From Candidatus Phytoplasma sacchari (GTDB taxonomy: Bacteria; Bacillota_I; Bacilli_A; Acholeplasmatales; Acholeplasmataceae), in assembly GCF_009268105.1 (NCBI RefSeq), contig NZ_VWXM01000007.1, forward strand, positions 1 through 28,913: 28,913 nt of DNA. The letters run 5' to 3'. Each line of letters begins with the position of its first letter. The first letter of the stretch is position 1. Below the pieces are notes generated by a model. The model was given only the letters and a program-made list of their open reading frames with translations. It did no database searches and was not told the DNA's origin. Shown in pieces: positions 9,998-19,016 of this stretch. A program made the translations under genes and the position numbers.

Positions 9998-10071
9998 CTA
10001 AAAACCTCTATTTGGATTTTGCTAAAATATAAAATTAAATTATTTAAATTTTAATTATTGAAAAAAAATAT

Positions 10072-10623
10072 TTATTTCTCATTTTCTAAATATTCATAAT
10101 CTTCTATATTATTAATGTCATCTTCCCTTTCATTGATTTCTTCATCTTCAAAAGATAATTTTTTTCCTATTTCATTATTTTCAAAATCAAGATCAGAATA
10201 TACTTCTTCTTCTTCTGAAGAATCATTATATTTTTCTTCTCCAACGTTATATTCTGTTTCATTTTTATTTAATATAAAATCATTAAAATTAAATATTTTT
10301 TTCTCTATTTCAGCAGAATCCTCCTGTTTAATAAAATCATTTTTTTCATTTTTAACATTACTAAAATATTCTTGATCCCATAAATTTAAATTACCTTCTT
10401 TTACACTCCAAAAAGAATTACCATGAAAAACAAAATTACCACTTAAAACTATATCTAAATATAATTGGGAAACTATATCTTTATTATTAAAATCCATCTT
10501 TTTTAGTATAAATACCTTCTCCATTAATTTATAAATAGACATAGGTTTTTTATTTTTTTTTAAAATCTCATAAGAAAGATCTAACATAGATTTTTCAAAA
10601 TTTGATTTTTCATCTTTTTTCAA
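10072..10623 (-). CDS. rpoE: DNA-directed RNA polymerase delta subunit
   Basis: The delta subunit of Gram-positive RNA polymerase increases recycling and specificity through a small winged-helix (HARE-HTH) domain and an acidic unstructured tail. Residues about 10-75 fit the domain, including the characteristic end GNSFWSVKEGNLNLWD. The rest (about 90-183) is dominated by Asp, Glu and Asn, as expected. The start codon appears to be TTG at 10623: a good GGAG lies 10 bases upstream and the first in-frame ATG would remove part of the domain. In Bacillus rpoE is next to pyrG; here pssA and psd are between them. The gap to pssA is 74 bases, so co-transcription is possible. Confidence 0.88.
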   Translation of the reverse strand: MKKDEKSNFEKSMLDLSYEILKKNKKPMSIYKLMEKVFILKKMDFNNKDIVSQLYLDIVLSGNFVFHGNSFWSVKEGNLNLWDQEYFSNVKNEKNDFIKQEDSAEIEKKIFNFNDFILNKNETEYNVGEEKYNDSSEEEEVYSDLDFENNEIGKKLSFEDEEINEREDDINNIEDYEYLENEK

Positions 10624-10760
10624 TTTAATTTAACTCCTTACAAAATAAAAATAAATTAAATTTTGTTTTTTTAAATATAACAAAAAACTTTTGAATCAAA
10701 AAAATAAACATTTTTTAAATAAAATATCAAATAAATAGTTAAAAATTTTTTTTAAATATT

Positions 10761-11060
10761 TTAAAATTCATATTCTTTTGAAGCTTCAATAAATAATTCT
10801 TGAGAAGCTTGTTCTACTTGTTGCAAAACATCATTAAAAGACAATAAAAGACTTTCTTGAATTAAATCTAAATTTTTTAAAGAATCTATATTTTTAATTC
10901 TAACATCTACTATTTGTTTTGTTCCTTGCATTACTATTAAAATATCACCTACTTGTGAAGTAAATTCTCTTAATTCTAATTTTCTTTGAGCATTCTCAAT
11001 TTTTTCTTGAATTTTTTTTATTTTTAAAAACATATCGATGTCCTTATTAGAAGATGTCAT
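10761..11060 (-). CDS. ybaB: YbaB/EbfC family nucleoid-associated protein
   Basis: These small dimeric proteins bind DNA and usually lie between dnaX and recR. The 99-aa product matches in length and pattern: an N-terminal helix (KIKKIQEKIENAQRKL), a central strand region with VGDILIVMQGTKQIVDVRI, and a C-terminal helix with the LLLSFNDVLQQVEQASQE pattern. It starts 2 bases after the dnaX stop codon, with the ribosome binding site GAGGAG inside the dnaX end, so translation is coupled. recR does not follow; the next gene is rpoE after 137 bases. The central Gly usual before the strand is retained. The exact function in phytoplasmas is unknown. Confidence 0.9.
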   Translation of the reverse strand: MTSSNKDIDMFLKIKKIQEKIENAQRKLELREFTSQVGDILIVMQGTKQIVDVRIKNIDSLKNLDLIQESLLLSFNDVLQQVEQASQELFIEASKEYEF

Positions 11061-11062
11061 TT

Positions 11063-12802
11063 TTACTCCTCATCTGAATTTACAATTTCTACCTTATCAA
11101 ATCCAAAAAATTCTCTAGCTAACTTAATTATTATTTTTTGATTTTGTTCTATATTTAAAACAGAATTTTGTTCATAAAAAATAGGATCAAAATTAGAAAA
11201 GTCCAAATCTCTTATATTACCAGTTTGTTTAAATTTAATATAAATAGGATATAATTTTTCTTCCCAATCCTTTTTTAAAATAACAAAATATTCTTTAATT
11301 AATTCTTTTTTAGAATTTAAAATTAATTTTATTTTATTCCTAATGCTACTTGCTAATAATCGTTTATAATCTTTTTCACAACAACAAGATAACAACATTT
11401 CTTTATTATGACTTATCATTAGTAAATTAGTTTTATATAAAAAACTAGCAGCAATAGCTAAATCTTTATTAGGAAAATTTTTTAATTTAATCCAACCTTT
11501 CATGATTATATCTTTAGTAATTTCATCAGAATTTAAAAAAATTTTTTTTAAATATTTTACAAAACCATTTTCCATTTTTTCTTTCTTTTTAATTTTAATT
11601 TTTTTCAAATTGTCTTTAAAATCTTCTTTTATATTTTCTTCATTAATAATTTTATTTTTTTCAAATTCAACATTATTGTTGAAACCATTTTTATTTTTAC
11701 TTAAATTAACATAATAATCATCTTTTTTAAAAATATTATCATTTAAAAAAAATCGATTTATTTTTAAAAAAGTAATAATAATTAAATTTTTTTTCTGTTT
11801 GGAGTGAATTAAATTTTGTTGAAGTTTAAATAATACTTCAAAAAAATTTTCTTTCTGTTCATGTGATAAATAATAAAATAAATTTTGCTTATCATCGTTT
11901 TCTTTAAAAAAATCGATCATTTTTTTTTGAAAAAAATCAATTAAATCGCTAATAAAAAGACTAAAATTAATACAATCAAATTTAAATAATTCTTCTAAGA
12001 AAAAAATAATTTCATCTGATTTTTTATTAAATAAATAATCAGATAATTTTTCTATTTTTTCATTTGAAACTACTCCTAAAATTTCTTCTACATCTCTTAT
12101 TTTTATCAAAGTACCAATCTTAAAAGAATTAATTTGGTCTAATAAATTTAAAGCATCTCTTAAACTACCATTAGCATAAAAAGATATCATTTCTAAAGCT
12201 TTTTCATCAATTAGAATATTTTCTTGGTTAATAATAAAACTTAATTTTTTTTGAATATCTTTTTTAGAAATATTTTGTAAATGAAAATGTTGAGTTCTTG
12301 AAATAATGGTTTTAGGTATTTTTCTTAACTCGCTTGTAATTAAAATAAAAATAATATTAGCAGGAGGATCTTCTAATAGTTTCAATAAAGCGTTAAAAGC
12401 ATTGTGAGATAAAACATGAACTTCATCTATAATATAAATCTTATATCTTAATAAAGTTGGTCTATATTGAGCTTTATTTTTTAATTCTCGAATCTCATCT
12501 ACACCATTATAAGAAGCTCCGTCTATTTCAACTATATCCAAGCTTTTTTTATTATTAATGATTAGACAAGATTCACATTCATTACAACAATCTTCTTTTT
12601 TAAAAGAAAAACAATTTATACTTTTAACTAAAATTTTAGCTAAAGTTGTCTTTCCTACCCCTTTATCGCCACTAAATAAATAACAATGATGTATTTTTTG
12701 ATATTTAATAGCGTTTTTTAAAGTTCTTATTATAACGGATTGACCTACTATATCATAAAAATTTTGAGGTCTATATTTTCTATATAAAGTTATATAAGAC
12801 AT
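11063..12802 (-). CDS. dnaX: DNA polymerase III subunits gamma and tau
   Basis: DnaX is the ATPase core of the clamp loader. The N-terminal AAA+ domain has Walker A GDKGVGKTT (residues 45-53), the zinc-binding Cys64, Cys73, Cys76 and Cys79 with exact family spacing, Walker B IIDEVH (Asp126, Glu127) and SRTQHF in place of the usual SRC. The collar domain follows to about residue 360. The remaining 220 residues are Lys/Asn-rich, then a more conserved C-terminal part. At 579 aa it is long enough for a tau form. Whether a shorter gamma form is made cannot be decided. The start is preceded by AAAAGG at about 11 bases, and ybaB follows directly. Confidence 0.95.
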   Translation of the reverse strand: MSYITLYRKYRPQNFYDIVGQSVIIRTLKNAIKYQKIHHCYLFSGDKGVGKTTLAKILVKSINCFSFKKEDCCNECESCLIINNKKSLDIVEIDGASYNGVDEIRELKNKAQYRPTLLRYKIYIIDEVHVLSHNAFNALLKLLEDPPANIIFILITSELRKIPKTIISRTQHFHLQNISKKDIQKKLSFIINQENILIDEKALEMISFYANGSLRDALNLLDQINSFKIGTLIKIRDVEEILGVVSNEKIEKLSDYLFNKKSDEIIFFLEELFKFDCINFSLFISDLIDFFQKKMIDFFKENDDKQNLFYYLSHEQKENFFEVLFKLQQNLIHSKQKKNLIIITFLKINRFFLNDNIFKKDDYYVNLSKNKNGFNNNVEFEKNKIINEENIKEDFKDNLKKIKIKKKEKMENGFVKYLKKIFLNSDEITKDIIMKGWIKLKNFPNKDLAIAASFLYKTNLLMISHNKEMLLSCCCEKDYKRLLASSIRNKIKLILNSKKELIKEYFVILKKDWEEKLYPIYIKFKQTGNIRDLDFSNFDPIFYEQNSVLNIEQNQKIIIKLAREFFGFDKVEIVNSDEE

Positions 12803-12878
12803 ATTTTTAAACCTTTTACTTCAAAGAAAATTTATTAAATCCCATCCAAAATCATCACAAAATTAATAATGATTAAAT

Positions 12879-12948
12879 AAAAAAAACATTTTTTTATGCT
12901 TCAATAATATAATTGATTTAAAAAGGAGGGGGAAATATTTATTATTAT
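12879..12948 (-). ncRNA. Candidate C-rich small RNA or attenuated leader upstream of dnaX
   Basis: A minus-strand transcript starting near 12948 (see promoter 12955-12984) would be about 70 nt and end in a hairpin with a U tract (12884-12901, U run to 12879). Its 5' part folds: 12940-12946 pairs with 12903-12909 (7 bp) and 12933-12936 with 12916-12919 (4 bp), leaving a 13-base loop that holds CCCCCUCCUUUUU. That loop is complementary to Shine-Dalgarno sequences and recalls the C-rich loops of Firmicute sRNAs such as RsaE. Alternatively it is only a dnaX leader with leaky attenuation. Seen: promoter, stem, C-rich loop, terminator-like hairpin. Function is inference. Confidence 0.3.
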
Positions 12949-12954
12949 GACTTG

Positions 12955-12984
12955 ATTATAACAATTTAATAATAAAAATATCAA
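12955..12984 (-). promoter_or_regulatory. Promoter upstream of dnaX
   Basis: On the minus strand TTGATA (12979-12984) and TATAAT (12955-12960) are separated by 18 bases, a near-consensus vegetative promoter. It would drive the leader and then dnaX-ybaB. It lies about 150 bases before the dnaX ATG and just after the end of cdaA. Confidence 0.65.
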
Positions 12985-12995
12985 AAAAAATATAT

Positions 12996-13760
12996 TTAAA
13001 TCATAAACATTGATAAATATTCTTGTATTTGTTCTTTATTGCTCATTTTTAACATAATCCCTTCAAAAGCAATAGAAATATTACCTGTTTCTTCAGAAAT
13101 TATGATACTCATACTATCACTATTCTCACTAATTCCTAAAGCAGCTCTATGTCTAGAACCTGTTGTTTTCTCAAAATTTTGTTTTTCTGAAAGAATAAAA
13201 TAAGCACCTGCAGATAATATTTTATCCCCTCTTATAATAACAGCTCCATCGTGTAAAGGAGAATTGGGCAAAAAAATATTAATTAATAATTCTTTTGAAA
13301 CTATTCCATCTATCAAAATAGATTTTTGAGCATATTGTTCTAAAGAATTATATTTTTCAATAGTAATTAAAGCTCCGATTTTAACTTTAGAAAGTTCTAT
13401 AATAGCATCAATAATATTTTTTTGAGTATTTTTACTACCCATAGCAAAAATTTTATTCCTATTCCAAAATTTAGAAAAATTTTGTAGATGAAATCTTAAA
13501 TAAGGAGCTTTAATGATGATAGGAAATAAGAAAATAAAAGTTAATAAAGAAGTATAAAAATGAAAACCTAAAAATTCTTCAATATCTTTATTAAATAAAT
13601 TCATCACATTCCTTTTTAAAAGATAAACAAATAAACAACCTAAGAAAAAAGAATAAAAAATCTTTATTAATTCATAATTACTAAAAAAAATACATAAAGA
13701 AATATAACAAATTAAAATTAAAATGATAAGATATAAAAACAATTGTAAAATTACATTCAT
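12996..13760 (-). CDS. cdaA: Diadenylate cyclase CdaA
   Basis: CdaA condenses two ATP into c-di-AMP, a second messenger controlling osmolyte and K+ balance. Three membrane helices (about residues 4-24, 31-47, 66-82) are followed by a DisA_N catalytic domain (about 105-225) with both active-site motifs intact: DGA at 170-172 (in LHDGAVI) and RHR at 202-204 (in SRHRAALG). The length of 254 aa is typical, and the membrane topology identifies CdaA (YbbP), not DisA. The usual partner genes cdaR and glmM are not adjacent. A GGTAGGA lies about 14 bases before the ATG. mgtA lies upstream on the same strand with a gap of 89 bases. Confidence 0.95.
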   Translation of the reverse strand: MNVILQLFLYLIILILICYISLCIFFSNYELIKIFYSFFLGCLFVYLLKRNVMNLFNKDIEEFLGFHFYTSLLTFIFLFPIIIKAPYLRFHLQNFSKFWNRNKIFAMGSKNTQKNIIDAIIELSKVKIGALITIEKYNSLEQYAQKSILIDGIVSKELLINIFLPNSPLHDGAVIIRGDKILSAGAYFILSEKQNFEKTTGSRHRAALGISENSDSMSIIISEETGNISIAFEGIMLKMSNKEQIQEYLSMFMI

Positions 13761-13849
13761 AACACAAATTTATCCTACCTATTTTTATTAAAAATAACAA
13801 AAATATATTAAATAAAAAAAAAACATTGAATTAAATATTTATTATATTT

Positions 13850-16501
13850 TTATAATAATTCTTTATTTTTTTTAATAAAAATTCTTTTAGCTTTTATTAA
13901 AACAAAAATATAAGAAAAAATTGAAAAAAATAATAAAAAAATATATTTTTTATTTTTTAAAGGATTTGTAAAGTATAATAAATCGGAAATAGCAGGTATA
14001 AAAAAAATTAAAAAAGTTAAAAAAAATGATGAAATAATAGAAAATAACAAAAATATTGAAATTTTATTTTTTTTAAAATTACCATCTGTTCTTAAAAAAA
14101 TAATATTTATAATTTGAGTCCAGAAAGAAAAAATAAACCAACTTGATTGAAAAAAGGAAACATCCTTAGAAATAAAGTTATATAATGAAAACCAAAATAA
14201 AAAATCAAATAATAAAGCTATAATACCAAACAATAACATAAATTTAATAATTTTGTTAAAATCCCATTTTCTAGGTTTATTTAAATAAATTTTATCTACA
14301 TTATCAAAAGGCAAAGCTAAGCAAATTAAATCATAAATTAAATTTAAAAATAAAATTTGCATATGTAACAAAGGAATAAAAGGCAAATAAAAAGAAGCTA
14401 AAAGAATGCTTAAAATATTGCTAAAATTAGAAGATAAAGTGAACTTAATATATTTTATTATATTAGTATAAACTCTTCTTCCTTCTAAAATACTATCTAT
14501 TATAATTCTTAAATCTTTATCCAAAAAAATAATATCAGATGTTTCTTTAGCTATATCAACACCGGTCTCTACTGAAATAGCTAAATTAGATGATTGCATT
14601 GCAGGAGCATCGTTAATACCATCGCCCATATAACCTATAATATTCTTTTTTTTTCTAAAAAGAGAAACAATTCTAGCTTTATGATCAGGGTTTAATTTAG
14701 CAAAAATATTAATTTTTGAAGATTTTTGATAAAGTTCTTCATCATCCATCTTATCTATATCAGATCCTAAAAGAAAATTGTCATAATTATCTATATTAAT
14801 TTGAGCAGCTATATTTTTGGTTAAAATTTCATTGTCGCCTGTAAGAATCTTAACTTTAACATTGTATTTTTTTAATGAATTAATAACTTCAATTACATTT
14901 TTTTTTGGCACATCTGAAAGAGTTAAAAAACCCATCATAATCATATTAGATTCTATTTGATTAATATTTAATTTATTATTGATAAAACTTTCTTTTTTGA
15001 TGTTTTTATAAGCAACTCCGATAACACGCATCCCTATGCTATTATAAAAACTAACTTTATCTAATATTTTTTGTTTATCTATTTTAATAACTTTTTTTAT
15101 TTTATTTGTATCATCATCTATAATTTCTGCATAATCACAAACATTTAAAATTTCTTCAATAGCTCCTTTGCTAATAACTTTAAAAATATCATTTTCATTA
15201 ATATCACTAATAATAACACTAACTCTTCTTCTTTTAAAATCAAAAGGAATTTCATCTATTTTATTATTTTTTTTTTCTAAATATTCAAAACTTTTAAAAT
15301 ACTCTTTTTTTTCCATTTCTTTAATTATAGCAATATCAATAGAACTTTTAAGACCTGTTTGGAAATAACTATTTAAAAAAGAGTATTCTAAAACTTTTTC
15401 ATTAAACACATTATTTATATCAAAATAATCATTGATTCTAATTTGATCTTCAGTCAAAGTACCAGTCTTATCAGTAAATAACAAATTAATAGTTCCTAAA
15501 TCTTGCATTGAATATAAATTTTTAACAATAATTTTTTTTCTAGATAAATTAATAACACCACGAAAAAAAGATAAATTAGTTATCAAGGGAAGCATTTCAG
15601 GAGTCATTCCTAAAACAATTGTCAAGGATAACAAAAAAATATTTAAAAAATTAAAATTTAAAGGATTTTTAATCCAATTAATGATAAAAATTAAAGGAAA
15701 TATAACTAAAGTAGAATAAATTAGTAATTTTGAAACAGAATTGATATCTTTTTGATAATTAAAATATTTATTTTTATTAACTAATCTATTTATTTTACCT
15801 AAATAAGTATTATTGCCTATTAATATGACAATTCCTTTAGCATAACCAGATACAACATTAGTTCCCATAAAAACAATTTTTTTATCTTCTATAATATTTT
15901 TGTATTCTTCCTCAGAAAAAGATTTTTTTTCTACCGGTTCATTTTCTCCTGTTAAATGAGTTTCTTTAACAAAAAAATCATTTGTCTCATATAATTTAAT
16001 ATCAGCAGGTATAACATCTCCAGCAGATAAATGAATAATATCTCCAACAACAATTTCATCAGAACTAACTTCATAAATTTTATTTTCTCTTTTCAAAGTA
16101 ACATTAGTTTGAATAACATTTTTGAATTTTTCTGCAATTTTAGAAAATTTTAACTCTTGCAAAAAATATACTATATTAGAGATAAATAATATAATAATTA
16201 CTATAACAAAAGTAGAATAGTTTTTTTCTTTCTCAAACCAAATATCTTTCAAAAAAGTAGTCAAAATCAAAAAAAATAAAATAATATTAAAAGGGTTTGA
16301 TAAAATTTTTATACTTTTTTGAAAAATTTTTTTATTTTTTGACTCTAAAATATTTAAACCATATTCTTTTTTTCGTCTTTTGACTTCTTGCCATGATAGA
16401 CCATTTTTTAAACTTGTTTTGAAATATTTTTCTGATTTTGAACTTTCTTGTAAACTAATTCTTTTGTAAAAAAGAAAATTGTCTTTATTTTTTTTGTTCA
16501 T
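13850..16501 (-). CDS. mgtA: Magnesium-translocating P-type ATPase
   Basis: P-type ATPase with all signature motifs: actuator-loop LTGENEPVEKK, phosphorylation site DKTGTLTED (Asp344 counted from this start), and the hinge GDGINDAPA. Membrane helices occur in pairs before the actuator and before the phosphorylation domain, and six more at the C-terminus. Overall pattern and length (883 aa) best fit the MgtA/MgtB Mg2+ importer group; a Ca2+ or other cation specificity is less likely but not excluded. The frame is also open to a TTG at 16519, but that codon lacks a ribosome binding site, so I use the ATG at 16501 (GGGA upstream). A strong promoter lies at 16552-16580. No Mg2+ riboswitch was recognised in the short leader. 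Confidence 0.9.
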   Translation of the reverse strand: MNKKNKDNFLFYKRISLQESSKSEKYFKTSLKNGLSWQEVKRRKKEYGLNILESKNKKIFQKSIKILSNPFNIILFFLILTTFLKDIWFEKEKNYSTFVIVIIILFISNIVYFLQELKFSKIAEKFKNVIQTNVTLKRENKIYEVSSDEIVVGDIIHLSAGDVIPADIKLYETNDFFVKETHLTGENEPVEKKSFSEEEYKNIIEDKKIVFMGTNVVSGYAKGIVILIGNNTYLGKINRLVNKNKYFNYQKDINSVSKLLIYSTLVIFPLIFIINWIKNPLNFNFLNIFLLSLTIVLGMTPEMLPLITNLSFFRGVINLSRKKIIVKNLYSMQDLGTINLLFTDKTGTLTEDQIRINDYFDINNVFNEKVLEYSFLNSYFQTGLKSSIDIAIIKEMEKKEYFKSFEYLEKKNNKIDEIPFDFKRRRVSVIISDINENDIFKVISKGAIEEILNVCDYAEIIDDDTNKIKKVIKIDKQKILDKVSFYNSIGMRVIGVAYKNIKKESFINNKLNINQIESNMIMMGFLTLSDVPKKNVIEVINSLKKYNVKVKILTGDNEILTKNIAAQINIDNYDNFLLGSDIDKMDDEELYQKSSKINIFAKLNPDHKARIVSLFRKKKNIIGYMGDGINDAPAMQSSNLAISVETGVDIAKETSDIIFLDKDLRIIIDSILEGRRVYTNIIKYIKFTLSSNFSNILSILLASFYLPFIPLLHMQILFLNLIYDLICLALPFDNVDKIYLNKPRKWDFNKIIKFMLLFGIIALLFDFLFWFSLYNFISKDVSFFQSSWFIFSFWTQIINIIFLRTDGNFKKNKISIFLLFSIISSFFLTFLIFFIPAISDLLYFTNPLKNKKYIFLLFFSIFSYIFVLIKAKRIFIKKNKELL

Positions 16502-16551
16502 TTTTTTCACATTTCCCAATATTAGAATAGGAATAGATAATTTTGGCTATA

Positions 16552-16580
16552 ATTATATTTATTTAATAACTTAACTTCAA
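16552..16580 (-). promoter_or_regulatory. Promoter of mgtA
   Basis: On the minus strand TTGAAG (16575-16580) and TATAAT (16552-16557) are separated by exactly 17 bases. The predicted start is about 45 bases before the mgtA ATG. This is the best-formed promoter in the window and probably also serves cdaA. Confidence 0.7.
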
Positions 16581-16638
16581 AAAATATTTTTATTTAATAA
16601 ACTAAGAAAATAACTAACTTTTTTTATATCTTAATAAA

Positions 16639-17256
16639 TCATCTATTATAAAATTCAACAATAAGTTGCTCATTTATATTAGTTAAAAATTCATTTCTTT
16701 TAGGATATCTTATATATTTGCCTATTATTTTATTAGAATCTAAAATAACATATTCCATCTTAGGTGATTTTTGAGAATTATTCATATTTTGAATAGAATT
16801 TTTAATTATTTTTAAATCTTGTGATTTTGGCTTTATTGAAATTTGTTGACCTGGTCTTAAAACATAAGAGCAAATATCAACTTTTTTCGAATCTACTAAA
16901 ACATGACCATGAGATATGAGTTGTTTAGCTTGAGCTCTTGTTTTAGCAATTTTTAATCTATAAACAATATTATCTAAACGAGATTCTAATAAAATTAAAA
17001 AATTTTCACCATGTATACCCTTAATTTTACTAGATTTTTGAAAAGCTTTTTTTAGCTGTTTTTCTGAAATACCATAAGTTAAACGTACTTTTTGTTTTTC
17101 TTGTAACTGAATACCATAATCACTTGATTTACCTTTTCTTTTTTTTTGTTTATCAAAATAAGGATTATTTTTTTTTGTTAATTCTTTTCCAGTCTCTGAT
17201 AAAGAATAATTTAATCGACGAGAAAATTTCCATAATGGATTTTTATAATGAGACAT
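16639..17256 (-). CDS. rpsD: 30S ribosomal protein S4
   Basis: S4 is a primary 16S rRNA binding protein and organises early 30S assembly. The product begins MSHYKNPLWKFSRRLNYSLS, matches the family through the S4 N-terminal domain, and contains the S4 RNA-binding domain from RLDNIVYRLKIAKTRAQAKQ through HGHVLVDSKKVDI. The frame is open to 17319, but the ATG at 17256 begins at the conserved N-terminus and has GGAGAAAGGA just upstream, so it is the real start (205 aa, normal). It is a single gene, 138 bases upstream of mgtA. On the minus strand a TATAAT-containing segment lies about 50 bases before the start, without a good -35. Confidence 0.95.
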   Translation of the reverse strand: MSHYKNPLWKFSRRLNYSLSETGKELTKKNNPYFDKQKKRKGKSSDYGIQLQEKQKVRLTYGISEKQLKKAFQKSSKIKGIHGENFLILLESRLDNIVYRLKIAKTRAQAKQLISHGHVLVDSKKVDICSYVLRPGQQISIKPKSQDLKIIKNSIQNMNNSQKSPKMEYVILDSNKIIGKYIRYPKRNEFLTNINEQLIVEFYNR

Positions 17257-18056
17257 TTTTTGTTCCTTTCTCCTTTTTTTTTTATATTTTATGTTGTATA
17301 TAAATATTATAATATACACTTTGAAGTTTTTTTATGTTTATTTATTAATAATACTATTAAATAATATACAAATTGGATGACTTAAAATTTGTATAACTAA
17401 TTAAAATAAGGTTATATATAATAAAATTTAAAAATTTCGCAAAATAAAAAGTTCTTAAAAAAATAACAAATAACTTAAAAAATTATTTTAAAAATTTATG
17501 AAAAAATTTTTCAATACAAAATTATTTTTAAAGTTAAAAACATTAAATAAAATCAACTAATGTTAATAAAATATTCTCTTTTTTTAATTTTATCCTTTTG
17601 ATATTCTAGTTTAAAAATCAAAATTAGTCAATAAATTCATTATTTTAAATAAATAAAAAATATTAAAATAACAATATTGTTTTTATTATTATTTTATTTT
17701 TTATTGCATTTTGCATGTTTATATGATATAAATACTAAGTAATTATTAAAACAACTTTTATATTATAAAAAATTATTTTTTTATTATTCTTTCGCTTTAT
17801 TTTTTTTTAATTTATTTAAAATTTAAAATAGATTAATTAAAAAAATTAAATTATATTTTTATATTTAATTATTAATTTTTTTATAATATATTTTTATAAT
17901 ATATTTTTTTATTTTAAAAAAATTAATATATTTAATTATTTAAAATTGAAAATAAAAATTAACAAAAAAATTTTATTTTTTTTTAAAATTATTTTTTTAA
18001 TTTAATAAAATATTCTTTATTTTATATTAAGAAAGGCTAAAAAAATAAAAATTAAA
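17257..18056. other. Intergenic region between divergent rpsD and adk
   Basis: About 800 bases of nearly pure A/T with no open frame of note on either strand. It holds the rpsD 5' signals on the left and one promoter-like element at 17704-17732. Repeated short TATAATATATTTTT units occur at about 17880-17910. No tRNA, small RNA or gene remnant could be recognised. Confidence 0.55.
17704..17732 (+). promoter_or_regulatory. Promoter-like element upstream of adk
   Basis: TTGCAT (17704-17709) and TATAAA (17727-17732) are separated by 17 bases, with TGA before the -10 (extended -10). It is about 325 bases before adk, so it would give a long leader or an unidentified short RNA. A nearer adk promoter was not clear. 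Confidence 0.35.
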
Positions 18057-18713
18057 ATGAAAATAATAATACTATTAGGCCCTCCAGCAACAGGAAAAGG
18101 AACACAATCCTCAATTTTATCTAAATATTTTAAAATACCTCATATTTCTGTAGGAGATATTTTTAGAAAAATAATGCAAGAAAAAAGTAAATTAAGTGAA
18201 AAAATAGATCTATACATAAAAAAAGGTTTGTTAGTTCCTGATGAAATAACTAACGAAATAATAAGCAAATATTTAGATAAGGAAGAATTGAAAAAAGGGT
18301 TTATTTTAGACGGTTTTCCTAGAAATTTAAAACAAGCTTTTTTTTTAACTGAAGAATTTAAAAAAAAAAAAATATATTTAAATAAAGTTATTTACTTAAA
18401 TTCTAGTGAAGATTTTTTAACCAAAAGAATAATAGGAAGAATAATTTGTCCAAAATGTGGAGAAATTTATCACAAAGAAACTAAAATCCCTAAAATAGAT
18501 AATATGTGTGATAATGACAATGTTACTTTAATACAAAGAAAAGATGATAATATAGAAACTTTTTCTAAACGTCTTAAAATATATAAAGAAGAAACCTTTC
18601 CTCTTATTGATTATTATAGCAAAATGGACAAAATTATAGAAATTAAAACAGATAAAATTAATCAATCAATAGAAACAATTACAAATATAATATTAGCAAA
18701 AATAATTGTTTAA
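18057..18713 (+). CDS. adk: Adenylate kinase
   Basis: Adk interconverts ATP, AMP and ADP. The P-loop is GPPATGKGT (residues 8-16), with Ala-Thr where Gly-Ala is usual. DGFPRN is conserved. The long LID carries a structural zinc site with Cys131, Cys134, Cys151 and Asp154, the same Cys3-Asp set and spacing as the Bacillus subtilis enzyme. At 218 aa it is full length. AGAAAGG lies 20 bases upstream of the ATG, an unusually long gap. The gene stands alone, with 800 bases before it and 300 after it, instead of in the secY-adk-infA ribosomal cluster where it is common in Firmicutes. Confidence 0.95.
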   Translation: MKIIILLGPPATGKGTQSSILSKYFKIPHISVGDIFRKIMQEKSKLSEKIDLYIKKGLLVPDEITNEIISKYLDKEELKKGFILDGFPRNLKQAFFLTEEFKKKKIYLNKVIYLNSSEDFLTKRIIGRIICPKCGEIYHKETKIPKIDNMCDNDNVTLIQRKDDNIETFSKRLKIYKEETFPLIDYYSKMDKIIEIKTDKINQSIETITNIILAKIIV

Positions 18714-18795
18714 AAAATAAATATAAAACAATGTAATAAAAATAATATAATAAAATGAATATAAAAAAATTCAATTTTAAAGATATAATTAGTAT

Positions 18796-18830
18796 ATACA
18801 AATATTTGATTATTTTGTATTTATTTTTTT
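18796..18830 (+). terminator. Probable adk terminator
   Basis: ATACAAA (18796-18802) pairs with TTTGTAT (18814-18820), followed by TTATTTTTTT. It lies about 80 bases after the adk stop codon. The stem has little G+C, so strength is uncertain. Confidence 0.45.
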
Positions 18831-18989
18831 ATATTATATTATATTTAATTTTTTATTTTATTTAGATTTTTTATTTGTGTACAAAAAAATAAATTTTTGT
18901 ATAAAACAAACCATTATAATATATTACAATATTTTTTAAATTTTTATATTTTTTTATATTTTTTTTTAATAAAAAATATAAATTTTTTT

Positions 18990-18997
18990 AGAAAGTT
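18990..18997 (+). promoter_or_regulatory. AGAAAGTT ribosome-binding-like motif before the AAA+ gene
   Basis: AGAAAGTT after a run of seven T, 19 bases before the ATG at 19017. It is the same motif and nearly the same spacing as at the left-edge coiled-coil gene (18 bases). Confidence 0.45.
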
Positions 18998-19016
18998 TTA
19001 AAATTTAAGTTAAAAA

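Larger units (their letters stand above)
18714..19016. other. Intergenic region with adk terminator and AAA+ gene leader
   Basis: No gene is seen. It contains the adk terminator (18796-18830), a further 8-bp hairpin at 18880-18901 (TACAAAAA/TTTTTGTA), a TATAAT at 18915-18920 that may be the -10 of the AAA+ gene, and the AGAAAGTT motif at 18990-18997. Confidence 0.5.

Noticed and set aside
10115-10375. Plus-strand Ser-rich open frame within rpoE
   Set aside because: Ser-rich translation is the mirror of the acidic Glu/Asp tail on the other strand; no ribosome binding site.
12925-12932. CCTCC-containing block as a remnant of a 16S rRNA 3' end or SRP RNA
   Set aside because: No neighbouring sequence resembles the conserved 16S tail or the GGAAGGAAGCAGC-type SRP loop; only the short C-rich block matches.
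12945-12955. Small plus-strand gene after AAAAGGAGGGGG
   Set aside because: The first ATG after this good ribosome-binding-like sequence is followed by one codon and then TGA.
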